From Paraburkholderia madseniana (GTDB lineage Bacteria > Pseudomonadota > Gammaproteobacteria > Burkholderiales > Burkholderiaceae), in contig NZ_VOSW01000100.1 of assembly GCF_009690905.1 (NCBI RefSeq), positions 1 through 33,974 of the forward strand: 33,974 nt of DNA, read 5' to 3'. The first letter of the stretch is position 1, and each line of letters opens with the position of its first letter. The translations under genes were made by a program, and so were the position numbers. This document shows, in pieces, positions 14,670-22,449 of the stretch. A model generated the notes under the pieces. The model was not told where the DNA came from and did not search any database. It worked only from the letters and a program-made list of their open reading frames with translations.

Positions 14670-15974
14670 ATGGAATTCCTCGATCTCGGACCATTTTCCC
14701 GTGCGTCCGGCACGGTTCGTTTGCCCGGCTCGAAAAGCATTTCGAATCGTGTGCTGCTGCTCGCGGCACTCGCCGAAGGCGAAACGACGATCACGAACCT
14801 GCTCGACTCGGACGACACCCGCGTGATGCTCGACGCGCTCGAAAAGCTCGGTGTGCGCTTGAAGCGCGAAGGCGACACCTGTGTCGTGAGCGGCACGCGC
14901 GGCGCGTTCACGGCGCGCACGGCCGATCTGTTTCTCGGTAATGCCGGCACGGCGGTGCGTCCGCTGACCGCGGCGCTCGCGGTGAATGGCGGCGACTATC
15001 GCATTCACGGTGTGCCGCGTATGCACGAGCGGCCGATCGGCGATCTGGTCGACGGTTTGCGGCAGATCGGTGCGAAGATCGACTACGAAGAGAACGAAGG
15101 CTATCCGCCGCTGCGGATTCGGCCGGCGCAAATCACAGCCGACGCGCCGATCCGCGTGCGCGGCGACGTGTCGAGCCAGTTCCTGACTTCGCTGCTGATG
15201 ACGTTGCCGCTGTTGCGCACGGAAAGCGGCGTGACGACCGTACAGGTGGACGGCGAGCTGATCTCGAAGCCGTACATCGAGATCACGATCAAGCTGATGG
15301 AGCGCTTCGGCATCAAGGTGGAGCGCCATGAATGGCACCGGTTCATCGTGCCGGCGGGGCAGCGCTATCAGTCGCCGGGCACGATCCTGGTGGAAGGCGA
15401 CGCGTCGTCGGCGTCATATTTTCTCGCGGCCGGCGCGCTCGGCGGCGGGCCGTTGCGGGTGGAAGGCGTGGGCCGCTCCAGCATCCAGGGCGACGTCGGT
15501 TTCGCCGATGCGCTCATCAAGATGGGTGCGAACCTGCAAATGGGGGACGACTGGATCGAAGTGCGTGGCGTCGGTAACGACAACGGCAAGCTCGATCCGA
15601 TCGACATGGATTTCAACCTGATTCCCGATGCTGCGATGACGATCGCCATCGCCGCGCTATTCGCGGACGGCACGACCACGCTGCGCAACATCGCGAGCTG
15701 GCGTGTGAAGGAAACCGACCGGATCGCCGCGATGGCCACCGAGCTGCGCAAGGTCGGCGCGAAGGTGCAGGAGGGCGAGGATTTCCTCGTCGTCACGCCG
15801 CCCGGAAAACTGATTCCGAACGCTTCGATCGACACCTACGACGATCACCGCATGGCGATGTGCTTCTCGCTCGTGAGCCTGGGCGGCGTGCCGATCCGGA
15901 TCAACGACCCGAAGTGCGTCGGCAAGACGTTCCCTGACTATTTCGAGCGCTTCACCGCGCTCGCTCAACCCTGA
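14670..15974 (+). CDS. aroA: 3-phosphoshikimate 1-carboxyvinyltransferase (EPSP synthase)
   Basis: 434 residues. It joins shikimate-3-phosphate and phosphoenolpyruvate in the sixth step of the shikimate pathway. LPGSKSISNR (18-27) carries the conserved lysine K22, LFLGNAGTAVRPLTA contains the class I (glyphosate-sensitive type) Gly-Asn-Ala-Gly-Thr loop, and YDDHRMAM is near the C-terminus. Length and motifs fit class I enzymes. It lies 18 bases after tyrA and 35 bases before cmk, in one operon. Confidence 0.97.
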   Translation: MEFLDLGPFSRASGTVRLPGSKSISNRVLLLAALAEGETTITNLLDSDDTRVMLDALEKLGVRLKREGDTCVVSGTRGAFTARTADLFLGNAGTAVRPLTAALAVNGGDYRIHGVPRMHERPIGDLVDGLRQIGAKIDYEENEGYPPLRIRPAQITADAPIRVRGDVSSQFLTSLLMTLPLLRTESGVTTVQVDGELISKPYIEITIKLMERFGIKVERHEWHRFIVPAGQRYQSPGTILVEGDASSASYFLAAGALGGGPLRVEGVGRSSIQGDVGFADALIKMGANLQMGDDWIEVRGVGNDNGKLDPIDMDFNLIPDAAMTIAIAALFADGTTTLRNIASWRVKETDRIAAMATELRKVGAKVQEGEDFLVVTPPGKLIPNASIDTYDDHRMAMCFSLVSLGGVPIRINDPKCVGKTFPDYFERFTALAQP

Positions 15975-16009
15975 TTCGCTCCTGAATCGACTGACGTGCG
16001 ACTTTTTCG

Positions 16010-16696
16010 ATGAAACCGATCCGTCCCTTTCACCAAACGCCCGTCATTACGATCGACGGCCCCAGCGCCTCGGGCAAAGGCACCGTGGCCGCGCTGGTTG
16101 CCGCGAATCTCGGCTTCCATTTGCTGGATAGCGGCGCGCTGTACCGGCTCGCCGCGCTGGCCAGCATGCGCTACAACATCGTGGCGGATGACGTCGACGC
16201 GCTTGTAAAACTGATCGACGATCTGCACATCACCTTTCGCGAGGGGTTGGCGCAGCTCGACGGCGCCGACGTATCCGCTGACATTCGTGCCGAGGAAGTT
16301 GGCAGCCGGGCCTCGGCGATTGCCGTGCACGCGCCCGTGCGAACCGCGCTGGTGGCCCGTCAGCGGGCTTTCCGTAAGGAACCGGGGCTGGTCGCCGACG
16401 GCCGCGACATGGGCACGGTGATCTTCCAGGACGCCGTGCTGAAGGTGTTCATGACCGCCAGCGTCGAGGCCCGTGCGGCGCGCCGGCATAAGCAATTGAT
16501 CCAAAAAGGATTTTCTGCTAGTATAGATGACTTGCTCCGGGATTTGCGTGAGCGCGACGAGCGTGACAGTCAGCGCACGGCCGCGCCGCTCAAGCCCGCA
16601 GCGGATGCAAAGCTGCTTGATACCTCCGCATTGTCGGTCGACCAGGCGGTCGAACAGGTGGTGCAGTGGTATGAAGCATGGGTCCCGCATGCCTGA
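16010..16696 (+). CDS. cmk: Cytidylate kinase
   Basis: 228 residues. It phosphorylates CMP and dCMP with ATP. The P-loop is GPSASGKGT (17-25), followed by LDSGALYR, which contacts the nucleotide; VADGRDMGTVIF and the lid segment with ARAARRHKQL are also present. The gene pair cmk-rpsA is conserved across proteobacteria. Around codons 164-175 the coding sequence turns AT-rich with codons rarely used elsewhere here (GGA, TTT, TCT, AGT, ATA); this coincides with a predicted promoter for rpsA. No Shine-Dalgarno is visible before the ATG. Confidence 0.96.
   Translation: MKPIRPFHQTPVITIDGPSASGKGTVAALVAANLGFHLLDSGALYRLAALASMRYNIVADDVDALVKLIDDLHITFREGLAQLDGADVSADIRAEEVGSRASAIAVHAPVRTALVARQRAFRKEPGLVADGRDMGTVIFQDAVLKVFMTASVEARAARRHKQLIQKGFSASIDDLLRDLRERDERDSQRTAAPLKPAADAKLLDTSALSVDQAVEQVVQWYEAWVPHA
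16496..16524 (+). promoter_or_regulatory. Predicted sigma-70 promoter for rpsA inside cmk
   Basis: -35 TTGATC (16496-16501) and -10 TAGTAT (16519-16524) are 17 bases apart, in an AT-rich island within an otherwise GC-rich gene. The expected start near 16531 gives a leader of about 340 bases before the rpsA start. Confidence 0.6.
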
Positions 16697-16750
16697 TGTC
16701 CGAGTGGCATCTGAGCGGTGGGCGCAGTAGAAGTAGCGTTGTCAGTAGGT

Positions 16751-16771
16751 GCTCCGCGAGTGTCGTGGAGC
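16751..16771 (+). promoter_or_regulatory. rpsA: Hairpin in the rpsA leader
   Basis: GCTCCGCGA pairs with TCGTGGAGC (one G-U) around a 3-base loop, with no T-run after it. It lies 102 bases before the rpsA ATG at 16874. Because E. coli S1 represses its own mRNA by binding a structured leader that lacks a strong Shine-Dalgarno, this is a candidate part of an autoregulatory leader; that role is inference. Confidence 0.45.
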
Positions 16772-16873
16772 GTGTATTAACCCCTTAACCCCGCGTGGCA
16801 TTCGCATTCTTGCCGTTGTAGCTGACCGTCCGGCCAGCCGGGCACCGCGAGAACCATGCAAATTTTGATTTTT

Positions 16874-18589
16874 ATGTCCGACCTGCAAACTTCCAACCCG
16901 AATACCGAATCTTTTGCGGCTCTGTTCGAAGAGTCGCTGACCAAGCAAGACATGCGCGCTGGCGAGGTGATCTCCGCCGAAGTCGTGCGTGTTGACCACA
17001 ACTTCGTGGTCGTCAACGCTGGTCTCAAGTCCGAAGCCTACATCCCGCTCGAAGAGTTCCTGAACGACGCGGGCGAGGTAGAAGTGCAGGCGGGCGACTT
17101 CGTTTCCGTCGCGATCGACGCGCTGGAAAACGGATATGGCGACACGATCCTGTCGCGCGACAAGGCGAAGCGCCTGGCTTCGTGGCTGTCGCTGGAAAAG
17201 GCTCTCGACAACAACGAACTCGTGACCGGCACGATCACGGGCAAGGTCAAGGGCGGCATGACCGTCATGGTCAACGGCATCCGCGCGTTCCTGCCGGGTT
17301 CGCTGGTTGACACGCGTCCGGTCAAGGACACGACCCCGTACGAAGGCAAGACGCTGGAATTCCGCGTCATCAAGCTCGACCGCAAGCGTAACAACGTCGT
17401 GCTGTCGCGCCGTGCCGTGATCGAAGCGACCCAAGGCGAAGAGCGCGCAAAGCTGCTCGAAACGCTGAAGGAAGGCGCGATCGTGGAAGGCGTGGTGAAG
17501 AACATCACCGATTACGGCGCGTTCGTGGACCTCGGCGGTATCGACGGCCTGCTGCACATCACCGACATCGCATGGCGTCGTGTGCGTCACCCGAGCGAAG
17601 TTCTGTCGGTTGGCCAGGAAGTCACCGCGAAGATCCTCAAGTTCGACCAAGAGAAGAACCGCGTTTCGCTGGGTATCAAGCAACTGGGCGACGATCCGTG
17701 GGAAGGCATCTCGCGCCGTTACCCGTCGGGCACGCGCCTGTTCGGTAAGGTCACCAACATCACCGACTACGGCGCATTCGTCGAAGTCGAATCGGGCATC
17801 GAAGGCCTGGTTCACGTGTCGGAAATGGACTGGACGAACAAGAACGTTGCACCGTCGAAGGTTGTTCAGCTGGGCGACGAAGTCGAAGTCATGGTTCTCG
17901 AAATCGACGAAGACCGCCGCCGTATCAGCCTCGGCATGAAGCAATGCAAGCCGAACCCGTGGGACGACTTCAGCCGCAACTTCAAGAAGGGCGACAAGCT
18001 GCAAGGCGCAATCAAGTCGATCACCGACTTCGGCGTCTTCATCGGTCTGCCGGGCGGCATCGACGGTCTGGTTCACCTGTCGGACCTGTCGTGGAGCGAA
18101 ACGGGCGAAGAAGCAGTTCGCAAGTACAAGAAGGGCGACGAAGTGGAAGCGATCGTTCTCGGCATCGACGTCGAGAAGGAACGCATTTCGCTGGGCATCA
18201 AGCAGCTCGAAGGCGACCCGTTCAGCAACTTCGTTGCAATGAACGACAAGGGTTCGATCGTCGACGGCGTGGTCAAGACGGTGGACGCGAAGGGTGCTGT
18301 GGTTACGCTGTCGGCGGAAGTCGAAGGCTACCTGCGTGCTTCGGAAATCGCACAAGACCGCGTGGAAGATGCTCGCAACGTGCTGAAGGAAGGCGACAAG
18401 GTCAACGCGATGATCATCAACATCGATCGCAAGTCGCGTGGTATCAACCTGTCGGTCAAGGCCAAGGATTCGGCTGAGCAACAGGAAGCGATCCGCGGCC
18501 TGGCTTCGTCGGATTCGAGTTCGGCTGCTACCGGCACGACGAACCTCGGCGCGCTGCTGAAGGCCAAGCTCGACGGTCAGAACCAGTAA
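16874..18589 (+). CDS. rpsA: 30S ribosomal protein S1
   Basis: 571 residues from the ATG at 16874 (MSDLQTSNPNTESFAALFEE), the usual family start; an in-frame ATG at 16856 would add six residues. S1 binds mRNA and helps the 30S subunit start translation on structured or SD-poor leaders. Six S1 (OB-fold) repeats are visible: two N-terminal ribosome-binding repeats, then four RNA-binding repeats with patterns such as VKNITDYGAFVDLGGIDGLLH, VTNITDYGAFVEVESGIEGL and IKSITDFGVFIGLPGGIDGL. The tail is serine/alanine-rich. No clear Shine-Dalgarno precedes it, as in E. coli rpsA. Codon use is very biased, as for a highly expressed gene. Confidence 0.97.
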   Translation: MSDLQTSNPNTESFAALFEESLTKQDMRAGEVISAEVVRVDHNFVVVNAGLKSEAYIPLEEFLNDAGEVEVQAGDFVSVAIDALENGYGDTILSRDKAKRLASWLSLEKALDNNELVTGTITGKVKGGMTVMVNGIRAFLPGSLVDTRPVKDTTPYEGKTLEFRVIKLDRKRNNVVLSRRAVIEATQGEERAKLLETLKEGAIVEGVVKNITDYGAFVDLGGIDGLLHITDIAWRRVRHPSEVLSVGQEVTAKILKFDQEKNRVSLGIKQLGDDPWEGISRRYPSGTRLFGKVTNITDYGAFVEVESGIEGLVHVSEMDWTNKNVAPSKVVQLGDEVEVMVLEIDEDRRRISLGMKQCKPNPWDDFSRNFKKGDKLQGAIKSITDFGVFIGLPGGIDGLVHLSDLSWSETGEEAVRKYKKGDEVEAIVLGIDVEKERISLGIKQLEGDPFSNFVAMNDKGSIVDGVVKTVDAKGAVVTLSAEVEGYLRASEIAQDRVEDARNVLKEGDKVNAMIINIDRKSRGINLSVKAKDSAEQQEAIRGLASSDSSSAATGTTNLGALLKAKLDGQNQ

Positions 18590-18606
18590 TTGAGGAACGC
18601 CCCTAA

Positions 18607-18643
18607 ACCTGCCGCCTGGCGGCAGGTCCCCCGCGAGGGGGGG
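18607..18643 (+). repeat. Two adjacent GC hairpins between rpsA and ihfB
   Basis: ACCTGCCGC/GCGGCAGGT around CTG (18607-18627) is followed at once by CCCCC-GCGA-GGGGG (18628-18641), the latter with a GNRA-type tetraloop. Neither has a T-run, so they may act as mRNA 3' stabilisers or partial attenuators of read-through into ihfB. Confidence 0.7.
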
Positions 18644-18693
18644 TATAACAACACGGGGGTGGCCCGGCGTTTTCTTGCGAGGTCTGCTGCAGT

Positions 18694-19020
18694 ATGACCA
18701 AATCGGAATTGGTCGCCCAGCTGGCTACGCGATTTCCGCAACTTGTACTTAAAGATGCGGATTTCGCGGTGAAGACGATGCTTGATGCGATGTCGGAGGC
18801 GCTTGCCAACGGTCATCGCATTGAAATTCGCGGCTTCGGCAGCTTCGGCCTTAATCGTCGTCCCTCCCGCGTCGGGCGTAATCCGAAGTCGGGCGAGAAG
18901 GTGCTGGTACCTGAGAAGTACGTACCGCATTTCAAGCCGGGCAAGGAATTGCGCGAACGGGTAGATCGACGTTCGGGCGAGCCGCTGAAGGCCGACGAGC
19001 CGGATGACGACGACCTGTAA
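18694..19020 (+). CDS. ihfB: Integration host factor subunit beta
   Basis: 108 residues. This HU/IHF-family protein dimerises with IhfA and bends DNA sharply at specific sites. The body MTKSELVAQLATRFPQL, the beta-arm segment IEIRGFGSFGLNRRPSRVGRNPKSGEKV (split here over residues ~45-72) with the intercalating proline of the RNPKSG turn, and PHFKPGKELRERV are characteristic. The C-terminal extension, ending in acidic residues (DEPDDDDL), is longer than in E. coli and usual in this group. It is preceded by rpsA, as in most proteobacteria, and followed by a strong terminator. Confidence 0.95.
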   Translation: MTKSELVAQLATRFPQLVLKDADFAVKTMLDAMSEALANGHRIEIRGFGSFGLNRRPSRVGRNPKSGEKVLVPEKYVPHFKPGKELRERVDRRSGEPLKADEPDDDDL

Positions 19021-19091
19021 ATGCTTCGCTGTGCGGTTCGCAGCATGGCATTGGTAGCGTCAGCGGCCAAAGCCAGACGGCAAAAGACCAG

Positions 19092-19118
19092 AAAAAGCGC
19101 CTTCGGGCGCTTTTTTTT
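19092..19118 (+). terminator. Terminator after ihfB
   Basis: AAAAAGCGCC pairs with GGCGCTTTTT around a UUCG tetraloop, with eight T in all. It ends the serC-to-ihfB cluster. Confidence 0.92.
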
Positions 19119-19276
19119 CGTCCGCATCTTTTGTCCGCCTTTCGTCCGTTGTTTCGTCCCTTAAGCCCGGCACATTCCCTAATCGAACACACCTGCCCAA
19201 GCATCCTGTTGCGGCAAGGTAAACCTCGCGTAAGTCCTCTATCAGCCAGTTCCTGCCCAGTCGCGAGGGCATCCAT

Positions 19277-19282
19277 TACAAT
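19277..19282 (+). promoter_or_regulatory. Candidate -10 box for lapAB
   Basis: TACAAT, 87 bases before the lapA start, in the gap after the ihfB terminator (19119-19368), which otherwise holds no gene. No good -35 is seen. Confidence 0.3.
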
Positions 19283-19368
19283 ACGGGTCACTTCGGCGCG
19301 GGCAACACCGTGGCGCGACGCGTCATCAAGCCGGCGTCACCCCGCAACTGCCGTCAAGAGACCTATTC

Positions 19369-19662
19369 ATGAAATTTATCGTCTGGCTGATCCGTGTGCT
19401 GGTGTTCGTGCTCCTGCTGGTGCTCGCTCTCTCCAATACACAAACTGCTACGCTGAATTTCCTCGCTGGTTACGCGTGGTCGGCGCCTTTGATTCTGATC
19501 GGCCTCGCGTTCTTCGTGGTGGGGCTGCTGGCCGGGCTGGTGTCGTCAATGCCGGGCATGGTGCGCCTGCGCATGGAGAATGGCCGGCTCAAGCGCGAGT
19601 TGCGTGTGGCGCGCGAAGCCCCGGTGGTGGTCGAACAACCGCCTATGCCGCCGCTGATCTAA
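19369..19662 (+). CDS. lapA: LapA-family inner membrane protein (DUF1049)
   Basis: 97 residues. Two hydrophobic segments (about residues 4-22 and 37-60) flank a short loop with the family pattern SNTQTATLNFLAG; a basic, coiled-coil-like tail (RLRMENGRLKREL) follows, and then a proline-rich end. LapA works with LapB at the inner membrane in lipopolysaccharide assembly and FtsH-dependent control of LpxC. The neighbour lapB starts 69 bases downstream, which supports the name. Confidence 0.87.
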   Translation: MKFIVWLIRVLVFVLLLVLALSNTQTATLNFLAGYAWSAPLILIGLAFFVVGLLAGLVSSMPGMVRLRMENGRLKRELRVAREAPVVVEQPPMPPLI

Positions 19663-19731
19663 GTTGTCTTCTGCCGCGCTTCTGAAGCGCGGCTTTCCGC
19701 TCCCGCTTTCCCGCACATTTGCATTAATCGC

Positions 19732-20907
19732 ATGGATCTAGACTTCTGGTGGCTGCTTGTCATACCCGTCGCTTTTGCGTTCGGCTGGATGGCTGCGCGC
19801 TACGACCTCAAGACGCTGCTGTCCGAAAGCGCCAACCTGCCGCGTTCGTACTTCCGCGGCCTGAATTTCCTGCTCAATGAGCAGCCTGACCAGGCGATCG
19901 ACGCGTTTATCGAAGTCGTCAAGCTCGACCCGGAAACGATCGAGTTGCACTTTGCGCTGGGGAATCTGTTCCGCCGCCGCGGCGAGACGGACCGCGCGAT
20001 TCGCGTGCATCAGAACCTGCTGAGCCGCACTGATCTGCCCGTCACCGAGCGCGATCACGCGCTGTACGAACTGGGTCAGGACTTTCTGAAGGCGGGTTTG
20101 CTCGACCGCGCCGAAGAGACCTTCCGCTCGCTCGAAACCGGCAACTACGCTTTGGGTGCGCAGCGCGCGCTGCTCACCATCTACCAGATCGAGAAAGACT
20201 GGGTTAAGTCGATCGACGTCGCACGCCATCTGGAAACAATGGGCGCCGAGTCGCTCGACAAGGACATCGCGCAGTTTCATTGCGAGCTAGCCCAGGAAGC
20301 ACTCCAGCAGAAAAATGCAGACGAGGCACGCCGTCAGCTAGGTTTTGCATTGAAGGCGAACCCGACCAACGTACGCGCCACGATCCTGTTCGGCGACGTC
20401 GACGCGACGGCCGGCTCGCAAGAGGCAGCTATTACCCAATGGCGGAGAGTCGAGGAACAGAATCCCGCCTACCTGCCGCTTGTCGCGGAAAAGCTGATGA
20501 AGGCCTATGAGGTGCTCGGCCGCCCGCAGGATGGCGCCGATCTGCTCATGACGTGGGTCGACCGCTATCCGTCGAACGATCTGCTCGACGTGACCTATCA
20601 GCACATTGCGGCGATACGCGGGCCCGACGCCGCGCATGCGCTGGCACGCTCGCAGATGCAGAAATCGCCGAATCTGGCGGGTATGACGCGTCTGCTGGAA
20701 GCGCAGGAGGCCGTCGCGGAAGAGCCGCGGAAGAGTGAGCTCGAACTGATGCGTACGCTGATTCGCCAGCGCACCAAAAATCTGCCACGGTATACGTGCC
20801 AGAATTGTGGTTTCAGGGCGCGGCTGTTCTACTGGCAGTGTCCGGGTTGCAGCGGCTGGGAAACCTATGCGCCGCGTCGCGTCGAACCGATCACGGCGTC
20901 GAACTGA
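19732..20907 (+). CDS. lapB: Lipopolysaccharide assembly protein LapB (TPR and rubredoxin-like)
   Basis: 391 residues. An N-terminal membrane anchor (residues ~4-20) precedes a long array of tetratricopeptide repeats, for example RSYFRGLNFLLNEQPDQAIDAFIEVVKLDP and TIELHFALGNLFRRRGETDRAI. The C-terminus (~345-378) has a rubredoxin-type metal knuckle, YTCQNCGFRARLFYWQCPGCSGW, with four cysteines. LapB (YciM) couples LPS synthesis to FtsH degradation of LpxC; both the TPRs and the rubredoxin knuckle are needed for function in E. coli. It is followed by ugd and hldA/hldD, so the whole block serves envelope glycan synthesis. Confidence 0.94.
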   Translation: MDLDFWWLLVIPVAFAFGWMAARYDLKTLLSESANLPRSYFRGLNFLLNEQPDQAIDAFIEVVKLDPETIELHFALGNLFRRRGETDRAIRVHQNLLSRTDLPVTERDHALYELGQDFLKAGLLDRAEETFRSLETGNYALGAQRALLTIYQIEKDWVKSIDVARHLETMGAESLDKDIAQFHCELAQEALQQKNADEARRQLGFALKANPTNVRATILFGDVDATAGSQEAAITQWRRVEEQNPAYLPLVAEKLMKAYEVLGRPQDGADLLMTWVDRYPSNDLLDVTYQHIAAIRGPDAAHALARSQMQKSPNLAGMTRLLEAQEAVAEEPRKSELELMRTLIRQRTKNLPRYTCQNCGFRARLFYWQCPGCSGWETYAPRRVEPITASN

Positions 20908-21033
20908 TAGCGAATGGAATTGCATAGCCGCGCCGCAACGACGGCGGCCCGCCAGGCGAATTAGGCCGGGTGGGATCATGACGGCCTTGTTCACTACGAG
21001 AAACCCTCACCGGAAACCTCTACCGGAAAGCGT

Positions 21034-22449
21034 ATGAAAATCACCATTATCGGCACGGGCTATGTTGGTCTCGTCACCGGCGCGTGCCTCGCCGAAATCG
21101 GCCATGACGTCTTCTGTCTCGACGTCGATCCGCGCAAGATCGAAATCCTCAACAACGGCGGCGTGCCGATCCACGAGCCGGGTTTGCTGGAGATCATCGC
21201 CCGTACGCGTGCGGCGCGCCGCATCACGTTTTCGACGGATATCGAAGCGAGCGTGGCGCACGGCGAGGTGCAGTTCATCGCTGTCGGCACGCCGCCAGAC
21301 GAAGACGGTTCGGCCGATCTGCAATACGTGCTCGAAGCAGCGCGCAACATCGGCCGCACAATGAACAGCTTCAAGGTGATCGTCGACAAATCGACGGTGC
21401 CGGTCGGCACCGCGCAACGCGTGCGTGCGGTGGTCGAAGAGGAACTGGTCAAACGCGGGCTTGCCAATAGCGAGCAGCACCGCTTCTCGGTGGTGTCGAA
21501 CCCTGAGTTTCTGAAGGAAGGCGCGGCGGTCGACGACTTCATGCGTCCCGATCGCATCGTGCTCGGCAGTGACGAAGACGAGGCCGGCCTGCGCGCGCGC
21601 GAGCTGATGAAGCGTCTGTACGCGCCGTTCAACCGCAATCACGAGCGCACGCTGTACATGGATGTGCGCTCGGCTGAGTTCACGAAATACGCTGCCAATG
21701 CGATGCTCGCCACGCGCATCTCGTTCATGAACGAGATGTCGAATCTGGCGGACCGGGTCGGTGCGGATATCGAGGCGGTGCGTCGCGGCATCGGCTCGGA
21801 CCCGCGCATCGGCTATCACTTCCTGTATGCCGGCGCTGGCTACGGCGGCTCGTGCTTCCCGAAGGACGTGCAGGCGCTGATCCGCGCCGCCAGCGAAAGC
21901 GGCCACAATCTGCGCATTCTCGAAGCGGTCGAGGAAGTGAACTACAAGCAGAAAGACGTGTTGGTGCACAAGATCACGGGCAAGCTCGGTGAAGATCTGA
22001 GCGGCCGTACGTTCGCCGTGTGGGGCCTCGCGTTCAAGCCGAATACCGACGACATGCGCGAGGCGCCGAGCCGTCGCGTGATCGCTGAATTGCTGGCGCG
22101 TGGCGCTCAGGTTCGCGCGTACGATCCGGTGGCGGTGGCCGAAGCGCGCCGCGTGTTCGCTATCGATCTGCACGATGCGCCGGAGCAGCAAGCGCGTCTC
22201 ACGTTCACGAGCACCCAGGACGAAACGCTCACCGGCGCCGACGCGCTGGTGGTCGTCACCGAATGGAAGGAATTCAAGAGCCCGGATTTCGTGCACCTGA
22301 AATCGGTGCTGAAGTCACCGCTGATTTTCGACGGCCGCAATCTGTACGAGCCGGACGCGATGACCGAACTCGGCATCGACTATCACTCGATCGGACGACC
22401 TTATGCCCAGCCCTCTGAATTTCCGGCCGATGTCTCCAGCAATGCCTGA
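21034..22449 (+). CDS. ugd: UDP-glucose 6-dehydrogenase
   Basis: 471 residues. It oxidises UDP-glucose to UDP-glucuronate with two NAD+. The N-terminal Rossmann motif is IGTGYVGLVTGACLAEIGH, the central part has KSTVPVGTA and SNPEFLKEG, and the catalytic cysteine is C274 in GYGGSCFPKD. The C-terminal UDP-binding domain has AFKPNTDDMREAPS. UDP-glucuronate feeds aminoarabinose for lipid A (important for polymyxin resistance in Burkholderia) and exopolysaccharides. GGAAAG lies just before the ATG. The 3' end overlaps the likely start region of hldA, indicating coupling. Confidence 0.96.
   Translation: MKITIIGTGYVGLVTGACLAEIGHDVFCLDVDPRKIEILNNGGVPIHEPGLLEIIARTRAARRITFSTDIEASVAHGEVQFIAVGTPPDEDGSADLQYVLEAARNIGRTMNSFKVIVDKSTVPVGTAQRVRAVVEEELVKRGLANSEQHRFSVVSNPEFLKEGAAVDDFMRPDRIVLGSDEDEAGLRARELMKRLYAPFNRNHERTLYMDVRSAEFTKYAANAMLATRISFMNEMSNLADRVGADIEAVRRGIGSDPRIGYHFLYAGAGYGGSCFPKDVQALIRAASESGHNLRILEAVEEVNYKQKDVLVHKITGKLGEDLSGRTFAVWGLAFKPNTDDMREAPSRRVIAELLARGAQVRAYDPVAVAEARRVFAIDLHDAPEQQARLTFTSTQDETLTGADALVVVTEWKEFKSPDFVHLKSVLKSPLIFDGRNLYEPDAMTELGIDYHSIGRPYAQPSEFPADVSSNA

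Noticed and set aside
16742..18481. A 579-codon open frame antisense to rpsA
   Set aside because: It lies wholly opposite a certain, highly expressed gene. Long antisense frames are expected in GC-rich DNA with strong codon bias, and its translation resembles no protein family.
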